From Deltaproteobacteria bacterium (GTDB lineage: Bacteria > Desulfobacterota > Desulfarculia > Adiutricales > Adiutricaceae): DNA of 14,317 nt. The translations under genes were made by a program, and so were the position numbers. Location: NCBI GenBank assembly GCA_031257955.1, contig JAIRNQ010000050.1, positions 1 to 14,317 on the forward strand. Direction: 5' to 3'. The notes beneath the pieces were generated by a model that was not told the origin of the DNA, did not search any database, and worked only from the letters and a program-made list of their open reading frames with translations. Below are positions 7,301-12,400 of the stretch, piece after piece; the first letter of the stretch is position 1; each line of letters opens with the position of its first letter.

Positions 7301-8526
7301 AGCGGCCTTTTGGTCACGGCCCTGGCGATTCTCATGGAAAACATGACCGCCTCGGAACCGGTGTTACAGAACGAGACTCTCTCGTGGCCAGTCAGTTCGG
7401 CGATGCCTTTGGCCACCTCGCCCGCCAGATCGCACTGCGGTCCCAGCCCATACCCCACGCTTAGGCGTCTTGCCAGAGCCTGGTTCACGTACTCGGGGTT
7501 ATGGCCTAAGAAATTAACTCCCATGCCCAAAGACACGTCGAGATACTCGTTGCCGTCAATGTCTCTGAAACGGCCCCCATAAGTACTCTCGGCCACGATG
7601 GGATAGGCCAGCTCGGACAAAGCCTCCCGGTAATGAAGCGACGACTTCCAGTCGGTGAGCTCGGGGTAGGCCAGATACCGGGCCTTGGATTTTGCCGTTC
7701 TGGCCAGATGGGTTTCAATCAAGCCTAAGACGAACTCCCGTCTGGACCCGGTCAGTTCCTCCTCCTCAAAGACAAAACCCCGAAAGTTTCTACTCAGCCG
7801 CTCTGGGACTTCCCCTACCGATTCTCCTCTGGCCGCGCCGTCTTCCCAGGCGGGTCTACCCTCCTGGCCTTGGTCCTTGGCCCGGCTTGGCCGCTCGCCC
7901 GGGTCTTGGCCAAAACTTGCGCCAGCACTCGGCCCAATGGCCGATTTCTCACTGGCCGCGAGCGGAGCGGTTAAAGACAGATTGCTCCACTGGGCGGAAA
8001 AAAGATCCCGCATTGTCTCCATTTGGAGTTGAAAAAGGCTCATTTGGTAAGGGATCAAGTCATCCGGGCCATTTCCTTTTGACGAAGGCTCGCCCCGCGT
8101 CGGTGTGGGCCGAACCCGTTTAGGCACCTCGGCTGGGGCCTCGTCCTTGGTCTCGGCTGGGGCCTCGTCCTTGGTCTCGGCTAGCCTCCCTGGGCCTTCA
8201 AAATGGCCAACTGAGGCGACCGGGACGGCGACCAAGTCCCCGGTGTCTTTGGGAGAGGCCTTTTCAATAGTATCCACGAACTCCTTATGGACGTTGGCGT
8301 CAACGTATTGGGCCAGGATTCTCAAGGACGGTCGATTGGTCATGAACCAGCGAGCGCTTAAATTGAGGCCGAAGTGGGTCTCAATCGCTCGGGCTAACTT
8401 TATGATCATCAATGAGTCAAGGCCCAACTCCAGGAGTCCAACCTCAACGTCCAGCTCCTCAGGACTTATATTGAAATTCTTTTGAGTTATGGACTTAAGA
8501 GTCTCAAGAGTCGATTCGTTAGACAT
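1..8526 (-). CDS. Nonribosomal peptide synthetase, ACP-AMT-C-A-PCP-C-A(partial), β-amino acid type
   Basis: This is a giant modular synthetase: 2,842 codons without a stop, running off the left edge. Domains by residue are ACP 5-85; acidic/Pro linker with a helical segment at about 158-182; class III aminotransferase 250-702; condensation C1 716-1200; adenylation A1 1229-1725; PCP 1735-1806; Gly/Pro-rich linker 1807-1932; C2 1937-2370; A2 from 2403, cut at motif A8. It should hold a β-keto acyl thioester on the ACP, aminate it with the PLP domain, then condense at least two amino acids, in the cytoplasm. The ATG at 8526 is chosen because it follows an AAGAAGG ribosome site by a few bases and the ACP fold begins at once. 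The order matches the later part of MycA/ItuA and McyE, but without their KS-AT. No epimerase or thioesterase is visible; these may lie beyond the edge. The family assignment is firm; the product is unknown. Confidence 0.96.
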   Translation of the reverse strand, partial: MSNESTLETLKSITQKNFNISPEELDVEVGLLELGLDSLMIIKLARAIETHFGLNLSARWFMTNRPSLRILAQYVDANVHKEFVDTIEKASPKDTGDLVAVPVASVGHFEGPGRLAETKDEAPAETKDEAPAEVPKRVRPTPTRGEPSSKGNGPDDLIPYQMSLFQLQMETMRDLFSAQWSNLSLTAPLAASEKSAIGPSAGASFGQDPGERPSRAKDQGQEGRPAWEDGAARGESVGEVPERLSRNFRGFVFEEEELTGSRREFVLGLIETHLARTAKSKARYLAYPELTDWKSSLHYREALSELAYPIVAESTYGGRFRDIDGNEYLDVSLGMGVNFLGHNPEYVNQALARRLSVGYGLGPQCDLAGEVAKGIAELTGHERVSFCNTGSEAVMFSMRIARAVTKRPLVAIFNGSYHGTFDGILAEDFQGRPVTYSPGTQPGMVADLLVLDYGTEEALETIAKEAHRLAAVLVEPVQSRKPSLQPQSFLKRLRILTRNKGIALIFDEMINGFRIAPGGAQEYFGIKADMCLYGKVIGGGLPLGVVAGQAKWLNAIDGGTGQEGGPSPEVIVYGGTFCRHPLSLEAAKASIAHMRERGPALQAKAKQATDDLAARLNFWFSQERVPLRMANFGAQFVIEGYGPWSAMCNPLELDLFYLLLGHKGVFVWERRTCTLATVHDQADIAFFEEAVKASVRDIRAAGFEFGPDLENGAPKIFRPMSPTMRGFYAASLKEGGQDAYHLTVGYRLLGDIDLEALETALGLLAERHEWLRTGLKHLGGDLVTETHDYVPFHLDRTSFPEGTTIADLAAHVSRPYSLDAPPLWRAGLYELDGERLFLLDASHLIMDGISLGYLIDDLNLLMNGQKLPKRKTMDQVAEAREKYLAEGRVTDGTGSAGRGTDASGTDGSGSAGRGIAERGTDDTGTAGRGTDGSGSAGRGIAERGTDDTGTAGRGTDGSGTDGRAIADLAYWTEKLKDLEPLELPLDIVAKSGSSRGFSKWREIDLGTLNALKAAAKKLGVTLNMLLNGLFAMTLNRFTGAERIIVGLAYHGRETDEAMEAIGLFISAVPQDFRVKLEDDAPAFFEGVKLATLEAIEHPNVTAAELTEALGFSPIATMLSYDQGGARIPNFPGCKAEPIEVPTIGTFYDLSFDIVEMGDGLKVNVIHSEAMTERMAEIVANYFLALVKLVTQTETFGPGVKVIDLQTKADGSWLDKLWPAMVNLNRPPDDFEIVDRLERTVKAYPDKIAVFGAGQRLTYQEFLERINLLYGALNRLNLPRDTGIASILPRIPWHVVAMFGVFKAGLCFIPFLEDTPEERLKNLFKDANVKVFIGLSRPDFLDEDILWLNPNDPCFDPKSPQSQENLIESRKEAPKVLKEQLAYVLYTSGSTGVPKGVMIHRGSLNNLIHWTVEFFGITPDDRVSCFSPFTFDISIWDIVSPLIAGAELHIISEEDRHDGAKLWDYLKTHRITYSTLIAKVAELLPGEDLPDLRVLCSCGEATNMATPRGDYKAYNTYGPTECTVTSHVFLLDGTSPPPIGRPLNQTQGIILDKQGRLCPPGRQGELVISGVLLSKGYLGQPELTAKAIEPNPYPPRDSHGQPIPGFEHIYHTGDRCTLTPNGDVSYLSRFDRQIKIRGQRIEPGEIERLLLNNGLVKQALVVKLNPEGRGDILWGYVSPADVDLDEIRRFLTLNLPAYMVPNGFTAIADLPLATTGKSDLKALPQPVFESNANEPPQTEAEVLLAKVWASVLGLSAVGRTDNFFALGGDSVKVITVTSTLQAMGYHNLNAQDFYLYQTLSELAGLLTPDGPETSPPSGPGGPGPGDPGGHGSGGPGGPTKPSPNMPPTSEPAVGEPGPSPVGAIGPNWPGSAPTGRIRDAPSQGVPCQGTQEIGAPLVQTSLDMAMGDRLQERAPFEIPKSLKTDLAEAPQKKSTATFLPLAPFQKAILSQMGLSGQGTYRERFRLTLSHLDRKAFLSRLTRLINEADVFRLTFQNAPAGGGQALGKGNGQTRPEGPWQVISESPPDLSSVLYEEDLSATPPDKLKARIMAIEASQYELIGDLGRGPLIRLALLARPNGGYELILTAHHLCLDAWSVGLVFGWLLGGLEFESKTTWSDYMAAILAQDRQKARERWADSLGRLTEATELPGYKPGPLSGIHLKHVEKLDPELTESILRTAGKLRATPAFFLEAAWALVAAKGARVGVVSYAAVHNGRSLPLAGQENVIGPCLLTVPRVIPVDPDITFSQLVARVTDEIGSSLPHSILPLGEALNAAAASKSAAMASIVGPGLLNHILNYRPFQKWPEDIGIVGIDETTQDMGFPLSVNWDREGDGGQLVLDLTYDKNSFPPAAVSSIAEAYLTVIKEALRNPETLIKDVPLCSPERAKELVQVNNAPAKDYGELSILEALAKNVGQFPERLAFTGRKASLTYRETLALTRSIGQLITERLPRSRETPRPDLLGPPVGLPVVALLFDRSIAYPVALLATMSAKAVFTPLDHQSPLDRLLYQLDETQASLLLTDSLVDPALIAEILKAKPSLAAIVLSPDMGPDLGPDLAPKVIEPHLPLGAAGNTPSGPDRPSSLDDPAYVFYTSGTTGRPKGVVISHRAIANHAFWYPVALNLNPGDISGAFAAWTFDVSLVELLCPLMVGATARVFDSEERLGVGAIYKAAKDSRLTHLWLPPQLGQIYISNYPVDNLKTLVFGGGVFPPPMELKGGDDCLLINAYGPTETTVTSCLSPPIPGLWPTDIGYPAPNCPMYVLDEALRTVPPYFPGEIAIGGVQVALGYLGQPESAAFVADPFKDLAPPEHRAERMYLTGDLAYRGSRGEFHFLGRKDRQVKLRG
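1417..2718 (-). other. Condensation domain C2
   Basis: Residues about 1937-2370. The core motif is HHLCLDA (2087-2093), with the catalytic second His and the Asp kept but the final Gly of HHxxxDG changed to Ala. Motif C4 is VHNGRSLP and C5 resembles IGPCLLTVPRV. It should form the next peptide bond. Neither an epimerase nor a cyclisation signature (DxxxxD) is seen. Confidence 0.88.
2731..3108 (-). other. Gly/Pro-rich interdomain linker between PCP and C2
   Basis: Residues about 1807-1932. The first part is almost entirely Gly, Pro and Ser, with many GPG and GG steps, then Pro/Ala/Ser-rich, then a more normal charged stretch before C2. At about 126 residues it is several times longer than the usual short PCP-C linker. 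No domain is recognisable; it is probably disordered. Confidence 0.8.
3109..3324 (-). other. Peptidyl carrier protein domain
   Basis: Residues about 1735-1806. The motif DNFFALGGDS carries the phosphopantetheine Ser1769 (codon 3220-3222) and is preceded by the typical AKVWASVLGL helix. It would carry the A1 amino acid and the growing chain to C2. Confidence 0.93.
3352..4842 (-). other. Adenylation domain A1
   Basis: Residues about 1229-1725. ATP-binding motif A3 reads YTSGSTGVPKG (1385-1395), A4 FTFDIS, A5 NTYGPTE, A7 HTGD, A8 FDRQIKIRGQRIEPGEIE, A10 LPLATTGK with Lys1716. All catalytic motifs are intact, so it should activate an amino acid. A hand alignment to GrsA PheA gives pocket residues D-I-W-T-C-C-T-V-T-K (D at 1431), which I cannot match to a known substrate. 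The N-terminal part is AT-richer than its surroundings. Confidence 0.93.
4927..6384 (-). other. Condensation domain C1 with a repeat insertion
   Basis: Residues about 716-1200. The core motif reads SHLIMDG (residues 842-848): the catalytic second His (843) and Asp847 are kept, while the usual first His is Ser. Other landmarks are AYWTEKL after the insert, GLAYHGRE (motif C4), and FYDLSFDIVE. A 75-residue low-complexity repeat (889-963) sits between the core motif and the YW segment, a surface loop in this fold. The domain would join the aminated acyl chain to the A1 amino acid. Confidence 0.9.
5638..5862 (-). repeat. 225-bp coding minisatellite of 15-bp units inside condensation domain C1
   Basis: Fifteen consecutive 15-bp units encode pentapeptides such as GTDGS, GSAGR, GIAER, GTDDT and GTAGR (residues 889-963). 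Five units form a 75-bp higher-order repeat: copy 5743-5817 and copy 5668-5742 differ at only 3 of 75 positions. The array is a multiple of three and has no stops in several frames. The native sequence just after the array, GRAIADL, resembles the unit GRGIAER, so the array may have grown from the host gene's own codons. Confidence 0.95.
6421..7779 (-). other. Class III (glutamate-1-semialdehyde type) aminotransferase domain of the NRPS
   Basis: Residues about 250-702 are a PLP-dependent class III aminotransferase. Visible motifs, in order: NTGSEA near residue 388 (phosphate binding), NGSYHGTFD, VEPVQSRKP, FDEMINGFR with Asp507 contacting the PLP nitrogen, and GKVIGGGLP with Lys535 (codon 6922-6924) as the Schiff-base lysine, then YGGTF. 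All key residues are present, so it should be active. In iturin- and microcystin-type lines this domain converts an ACP-bound β-ketone to a β-amine. That the same reaction occurs here is inferred from its place between ACP and C. Confidence 0.93.
8134..8181 (-). repeat. Tandem 24-bp duplication in the ACP-AMT linker
   Basis: Two adjacent 24-bp copies (8158-8181 and 8134-8157) encode AETKDEAP twice (residues 116-131) and are followed by a truncated third copy, AEVP. The copies are identical at the DNA level. It is an in-frame slippage-type duplication in a disordered acidic linker. Confidence 0.9.
8272..8514 (-). other. N-terminal acyl carrier protein domain of the NRPS
   Basis: Residues 5-85 form a carrier protein fold. 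The phosphopantetheine attachment motif is LGLDSL with Ser38 (codon 8413-8415). GLDSL rather than the LGGDS of the later PCP points to a polyketide/fatty-acyl type carrier, as found directly before the aminotransferase in McyE-like proteins. It sits at the extreme N terminus, so its acyl chain must be delivered by a separate protein. After it come an acidic/Pro-rich linker and a helical stretch (about residues 158-182, Q- and M-rich), resembling the linker seen before AMT domains in known synthetases. Confidence 0.88.
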
Positions 8527-8530
8527 CAAG

Positions 8531-8538
8531 ACCTTCTT
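8531..8538 (-). promoter_or_regulatory. Ribosome binding site of the NRPS gene
   Basis: On the minus strand AAGAAGGT lies just upstream of the ATG at 8524-8526, with about five bases between GG and the start. It supports this start and therefore the view that the protein really begins with the ACP. Confidence 0.7.
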
Positions 8539-8627
8539 TACGTGACGCGAGGATTTTATCGACGCGAAGATTTGAGCGATCGGAAAAATATCAATTTTTA
8601 GCGATTGTTACTATTACTATACTGGCC

Positions 8628-8633
8628 ATTATA
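8628..8633 (-). promoter_or_regulatory. Candidate -10 box for the NRPS gene
   Basis: A perfect TATAAT reads on the minus strand about 100 bases before the NRPS start, in an AT-rich stretch. The hexamer 17 bases further upstream (TTTCAT at 8651-8656) is a poor -35. The call rests on the -10 match and location only. Confidence 0.35.
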
Positions 8634-9140
8634 TTTATTGTCGCAATAGAATGAAATAAAAAACACAAGTTATGTACAATTGAATTACCCTTAACCAGGG
8701 AAATCTTCTCCTTGACAAGATCTGGCGCAATTCCTTGGGCGAGCGCTTTAATGTCCTTACGCCGAGATGTCGTTTTCTCGCGGGTAGCGGGGTAACCGCT
8801 AATTATGGGCAATCCCTCAGCCAAAGCGCCCAGCTTAAACGGCCCGATATCCTTAAATGCGCCTTTACATATATTGGTCGGCCTCTCTGGGCCAATATTG
8901 CCGAAAAGGACAATCGGGTCAGTCCTGAAGCCTAATGCGGCGGCCACGAATTGTGTAGTTTTTTGGCGGATTATCGCTTTTGTCTCTGTCGTCCGGAAAG
9001 ACGGGCCAGTCGCCCATACGCGGTTTCCTCTGGGCCTTAAGCGATATCGCGCGGGTTAGGCGGCGATATCCAGTTAGTAAAGGCGCGGCGCTTCCAATAA
9101 ATGAAACGCCCCGTTTTTGGCTATGGGCCATAATTGAATT

Positions 9141-9169
9141 AGGGAGTTCACCCCTTCTGGGAACTCCCT
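9141..9169. terminator. Perfect 9-bp hairpin in the gap, possible terminator
   Basis: AGGGAGTTC (9141-9149) pairs exactly with GAACTCCCT (9161-9169) around an 11-base loop. On the plus strand a short T-rich run follows (9178-9183). On the minus strand there is no clean U-tract. It lies between the two large minus-strand genes. Confidence 0.5.
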
Positions 9170-9389
9170 TTAGTAAAGTTTTTGACGCGGAGTAAACTTT
9201 GTCCCAAAACCCCTGGTTATGTTACTTAAATCCAGCTAGCGGAAGAATTGAGACTAAAACTGGGCTTGGGAGATTTTAAGGACGCGAACAATACTGGCGA
9301 TATGGTAAAAGTGCCCCCAACTTCACAAAAATATGAGATGTTTTGCGTGGGAAAAGTGATTATGAGGTACTTACTATGCTGGGCCACTT

Positions 9390-9423
9390 CACGGGACGAG
9401 AAGAAAAAACTTCGCGTCCCGTG
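9390..9423 (-). terminator. Hairpin just after the autotransporter stop
   Basis: Arms of 14 bases (9390-9403 and 9410-9423) pair with one mismatch around a six-base loop that is all A on the plus strand (all U in the minus-strand RNA). The outer nine pairs (CACGGGACG) are perfect. It starts 21 bases beyond the stop codon at 9444-9446, the usual place of a terminator, but no U-tract follows in the direction of transcription; it may protect the 3' end rather than stop transcription alone. Confidence 0.55.
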
Positions 9424-9443
9424 GGGCGAATGGGTGGAAAGGA

Positions 9444-12400
9444 TTAGAAGCTATATCTGAGACCAAGATTGAATTGATGTCGATCTTGGCCGCTGGCGAG
9501 CTGACCGTCATAACTAAGGTTAAAGCTAAACCCTTGGTCCGTCGTGTCTACCAGTTCGACGGACGCGCCCACGGCCAGAGCGTTTTTGGGATTGCCAGAG
9601 GTCCTGGTGATAAAAGAATTGGCCGGCGAGCCAGTGAAATAGCCCCTGGAGACCGGATCCACGTCGCCATAGAGGTGTTCCCAACCAACCGAAGCGCCTA
9701 AGACCATGGCCTTGGTCGCTCCGACGGAGATCTCGTAAGCCGCGCCTATACCCAAATAGGTCTGAAAGGTCTCGGCGCGAATTCCCTCCGTGGTCAAGGC
9801 GGCCAGTTGGTTGGCGGACGGCGTTTCCGACAATCCGTCTTGGGCGGTACTGAGGTAGTTTAGGTTGAGGCGGGGCCGCAGGTAAAACGATTGAGCTACT
9901 CGCCAGTTTAGGGTTAAATCTAGATCCATCCCAAAAAAGCTTTGGTTAAAGGTCCCCGAGAAGGTATCGGGGGAGTTAATCCCAACTGTCCGAGAGTAGT
10001 CGTTATCGATCTGGCCCACTGAGAAGGATCCAGAGAGAGTATAGTCCAGATCGCTTTTGATACTGTTCCGGTAGACCAACCCAGCCCCGAACAACAGAAG
10101 GTTACTGTTGACGTAAGAACTCAGGCGGTCATATTTAGATTTTGCGTGGCCCACGGACATAAAAGCGTGGAGGGAGGTGTGTTCTGTAGCCCTATGGAGA
10201 AGGCCCAGAGAGACTTGATTGCCTAAGGTCTGAAAGCCGCTGTAACCTAAAGCGCTGTCGCGGGTAAAGATAAAATGGCTTAATCCAGCGGATATTATCC
10301 ATTTACTAAAGGGCTGGTCGGCCTCGCCGGCAGCCGGGGTGGCCAGACCGGTAGACACATTAGCTAGCTTAGACAAAGAACTGGAAAGAACGCGTTGATA
10401 AACTTGCCGGTAATAGTTTTGGCCAATGATCAACTGGTCCAAATGGCTCTCGGGAGACAGGTTGTCGCCATCGGCCAAGAGATCCATAACCTTGGCCGAA
10501 TTGTGAACCCCAGCCGTGTGTAGCCTATAGGCGTCGTAAATGGAGGTGACATTGGGGGAGTAATCGCGGTTAAAACCCTGGACATTTACTGACACTTGCC
10601 CATTGTCAATAACAACGCTTCCCAGTGAATAAAGGTCATATAGTCCTAAAAGCGGTTTAATACCGTTAATGGTGGAATTGTCAGTTATCCCTTTAAATAA
10701 AACGATATCTTCTCCAAGCTCAGGAAGGTCCATATCTTTATAGCCAACAGTGGTACCGGGGGCTAAATTCAAATAAATTTTTGCGGTATCCTGAGCCTCT
10801 ATGACCGGGTGGTAAATATCTTCGCTTAAAATGCGGCTGTCACCCTGGGTACTGAGAATTAAACTAGTTGAGGCGGGGGCCTCAGACTTAACCGCGCCAA
10901 AGAGAGTGGCATTATTAAGCTCTATGTTGGCGTTGGCGGCACTTTGAAAGTCATTGGAAATATGGATAGAGTTAAGGGCACCCGAGATAACCGACTCGTT
11001 GACGGATAGACTGCCGCCATTGTTAGTAATGTCCACGCCGTAGCCATCGCTGACGACGCAAGAATTTCTTAGTTCAACAACCCCACTCGCGGAGTTACCG
11101 AACTCTATTCCGGTCGCGAGGGCCTGAAAACCCGGTGCCGGTGGCGCCGCCGCCCTAGAGATTATCGAGCCACCATCCGATTCGAATGTTCCCTCCGCTA
11201 CTTTAACGGCCACTGCCCCATTTCGTTTGGGATCGACGGGTTCGAAACACCCAGGCAGACCGGACTCGCCTGGGTTTGGGCAACCAACGTTTTCCTTTAA
11301 AGCCACGGCGTAACTGTCGGCTCGGATCTGGCCGCCTTGATTTAGGGTAACCGTATGGGTATTTACAATCGAAAGAGCCGTAACGGCTGAACCCACCGCG
11401 CTGACCTTTCCATCTATTGCCACGCCAGAGGAGGACTCTGCCACTAAAGCGACCGCCCTCTGACCATGCGCCTCAATGACCCCAGTATCACCGACGGTAA
11501 GATTGCTACCGGCGTTATTGGTGCTGACGGCGACGATATCCACGCCATAGGAGGCCACTTGCCCAAAAATTGTCTGGTTAGAATTGTTGATGGCCAAAAA
11601 CGTGAAGGCGTCCGAGGTGTCTCCATTAGCCCGGCTTTCAATGCGAGCTTGTGCCGGTAAAACTAAGTCGCCTTCCACAGTTAAAGCGGTGACATTCGGG
11701 GAGCTTGTCCCGTAATAATAAAAGACGGGGTCAAGGGTTTGGAGAATCATCGGGGCCAAAGCCACCTCTCCCAAAGACAAGGCGTCGGTGTTGATAAAGT
11801 AGGCAAGCGGCTGCTCGGATAGAGGCTTGAATTCAAGGGTCTTCCCCAGAGGTATCGTAAGCGCCTCGGTGGTAGAGTAGCCCCCGCTTATGTTGAGAGT
11901 TGGATTTTCCTTGTAAGTGAACTTATATCCATCAGTAGTGTAAACTAAAGCCCCCGAGTTCTCCGATCGGTACTGCCTATAAAGTTGATCGGCCATGTTC
12001 ATAAACAGGGCTTCCGAGGCCGAGTTGGTATAATAGCCAGCCTCGGTAACTATGGCGGAACCATTAACGTAGACGCTTAAGCCCAAATCAAAGCGGCCGG
12101 CGAGGTTTACTGCCTGACCGTTATGGGTTAGCCAGCCAGAAAAGGAGGCGCTACCAGGAATGGCCCCAGCGTGACCGACGGATGTCAGCGTCATTTGGGG
12201 ACCAAGCGTCGCCGTTTCGGGAGCGACGCCAGAGACGACTTGGGCGACGAAAAGCCCTAACCCGTAATTTATAGCCTCCCCGTGTAAATCCATCAGGGCG
12301 GAGTTACCCGCTAACCACCTCATATTGTTCTCGTAGTCATAAAACTTTTTGAGGGCCTTGAGTAAGTCAGGCATGGTCGTGATGATGGCCCCACTGGTCC

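Larger units (their letters stand above)
8527..9443. other. Intergenic region between autotransporter and NRPS, no supported gene
   Basis: 917 bases without a recognisable gene. Short open frames occur on both strands, but they overlap each other, start from GTG/TTG without convincing ribosome sites, or run across the candidate promoter and hairpins. It contains a hairpin after the autotransporter (9390-9423), a perfect 9-bp hairpin (9141-9169), a 6-bp stem (8785-8801), the palindrome GCGATATCGC (9041-9050), and the heptamer GACGCGA twice in the NRPS leader (8544 and 8561, 17 bases apart). It may be the remnant of a lost gene or a long regulatory leader. Confidence 0.6.

Noticed and set aside
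8785..8801. TAGCGG/CCGCTA stem, considered as part of a tRNA or structured RNA
   Set aside because: No cloverleaf, anticodon arm or T-loop sequence can be built around it.
8591..8947. Minus-strand open frame of 118 codons upstream of the NRPS
   Set aside because: It begins with GTG without a ribosome site, has no family resemblance, and crosses the candidate TATAAT. A decayed gene cannot be excluded.
8805..9195. Plus-strand frames of 84 and 71 codons (8805-9059, 8980-9195)
   Set aside because: They overlap each other and a minus-strand frame, and the translations look like random sequence. No support beyond being open.
9248..9460. Plus-strand open frame of 70 codons at the end of the autotransporter
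   Set aside because: It starts with TTG, runs through the 9390-9423 hairpin and overlaps the 3' end of the autotransporter on the other strand. No recognisable domain.
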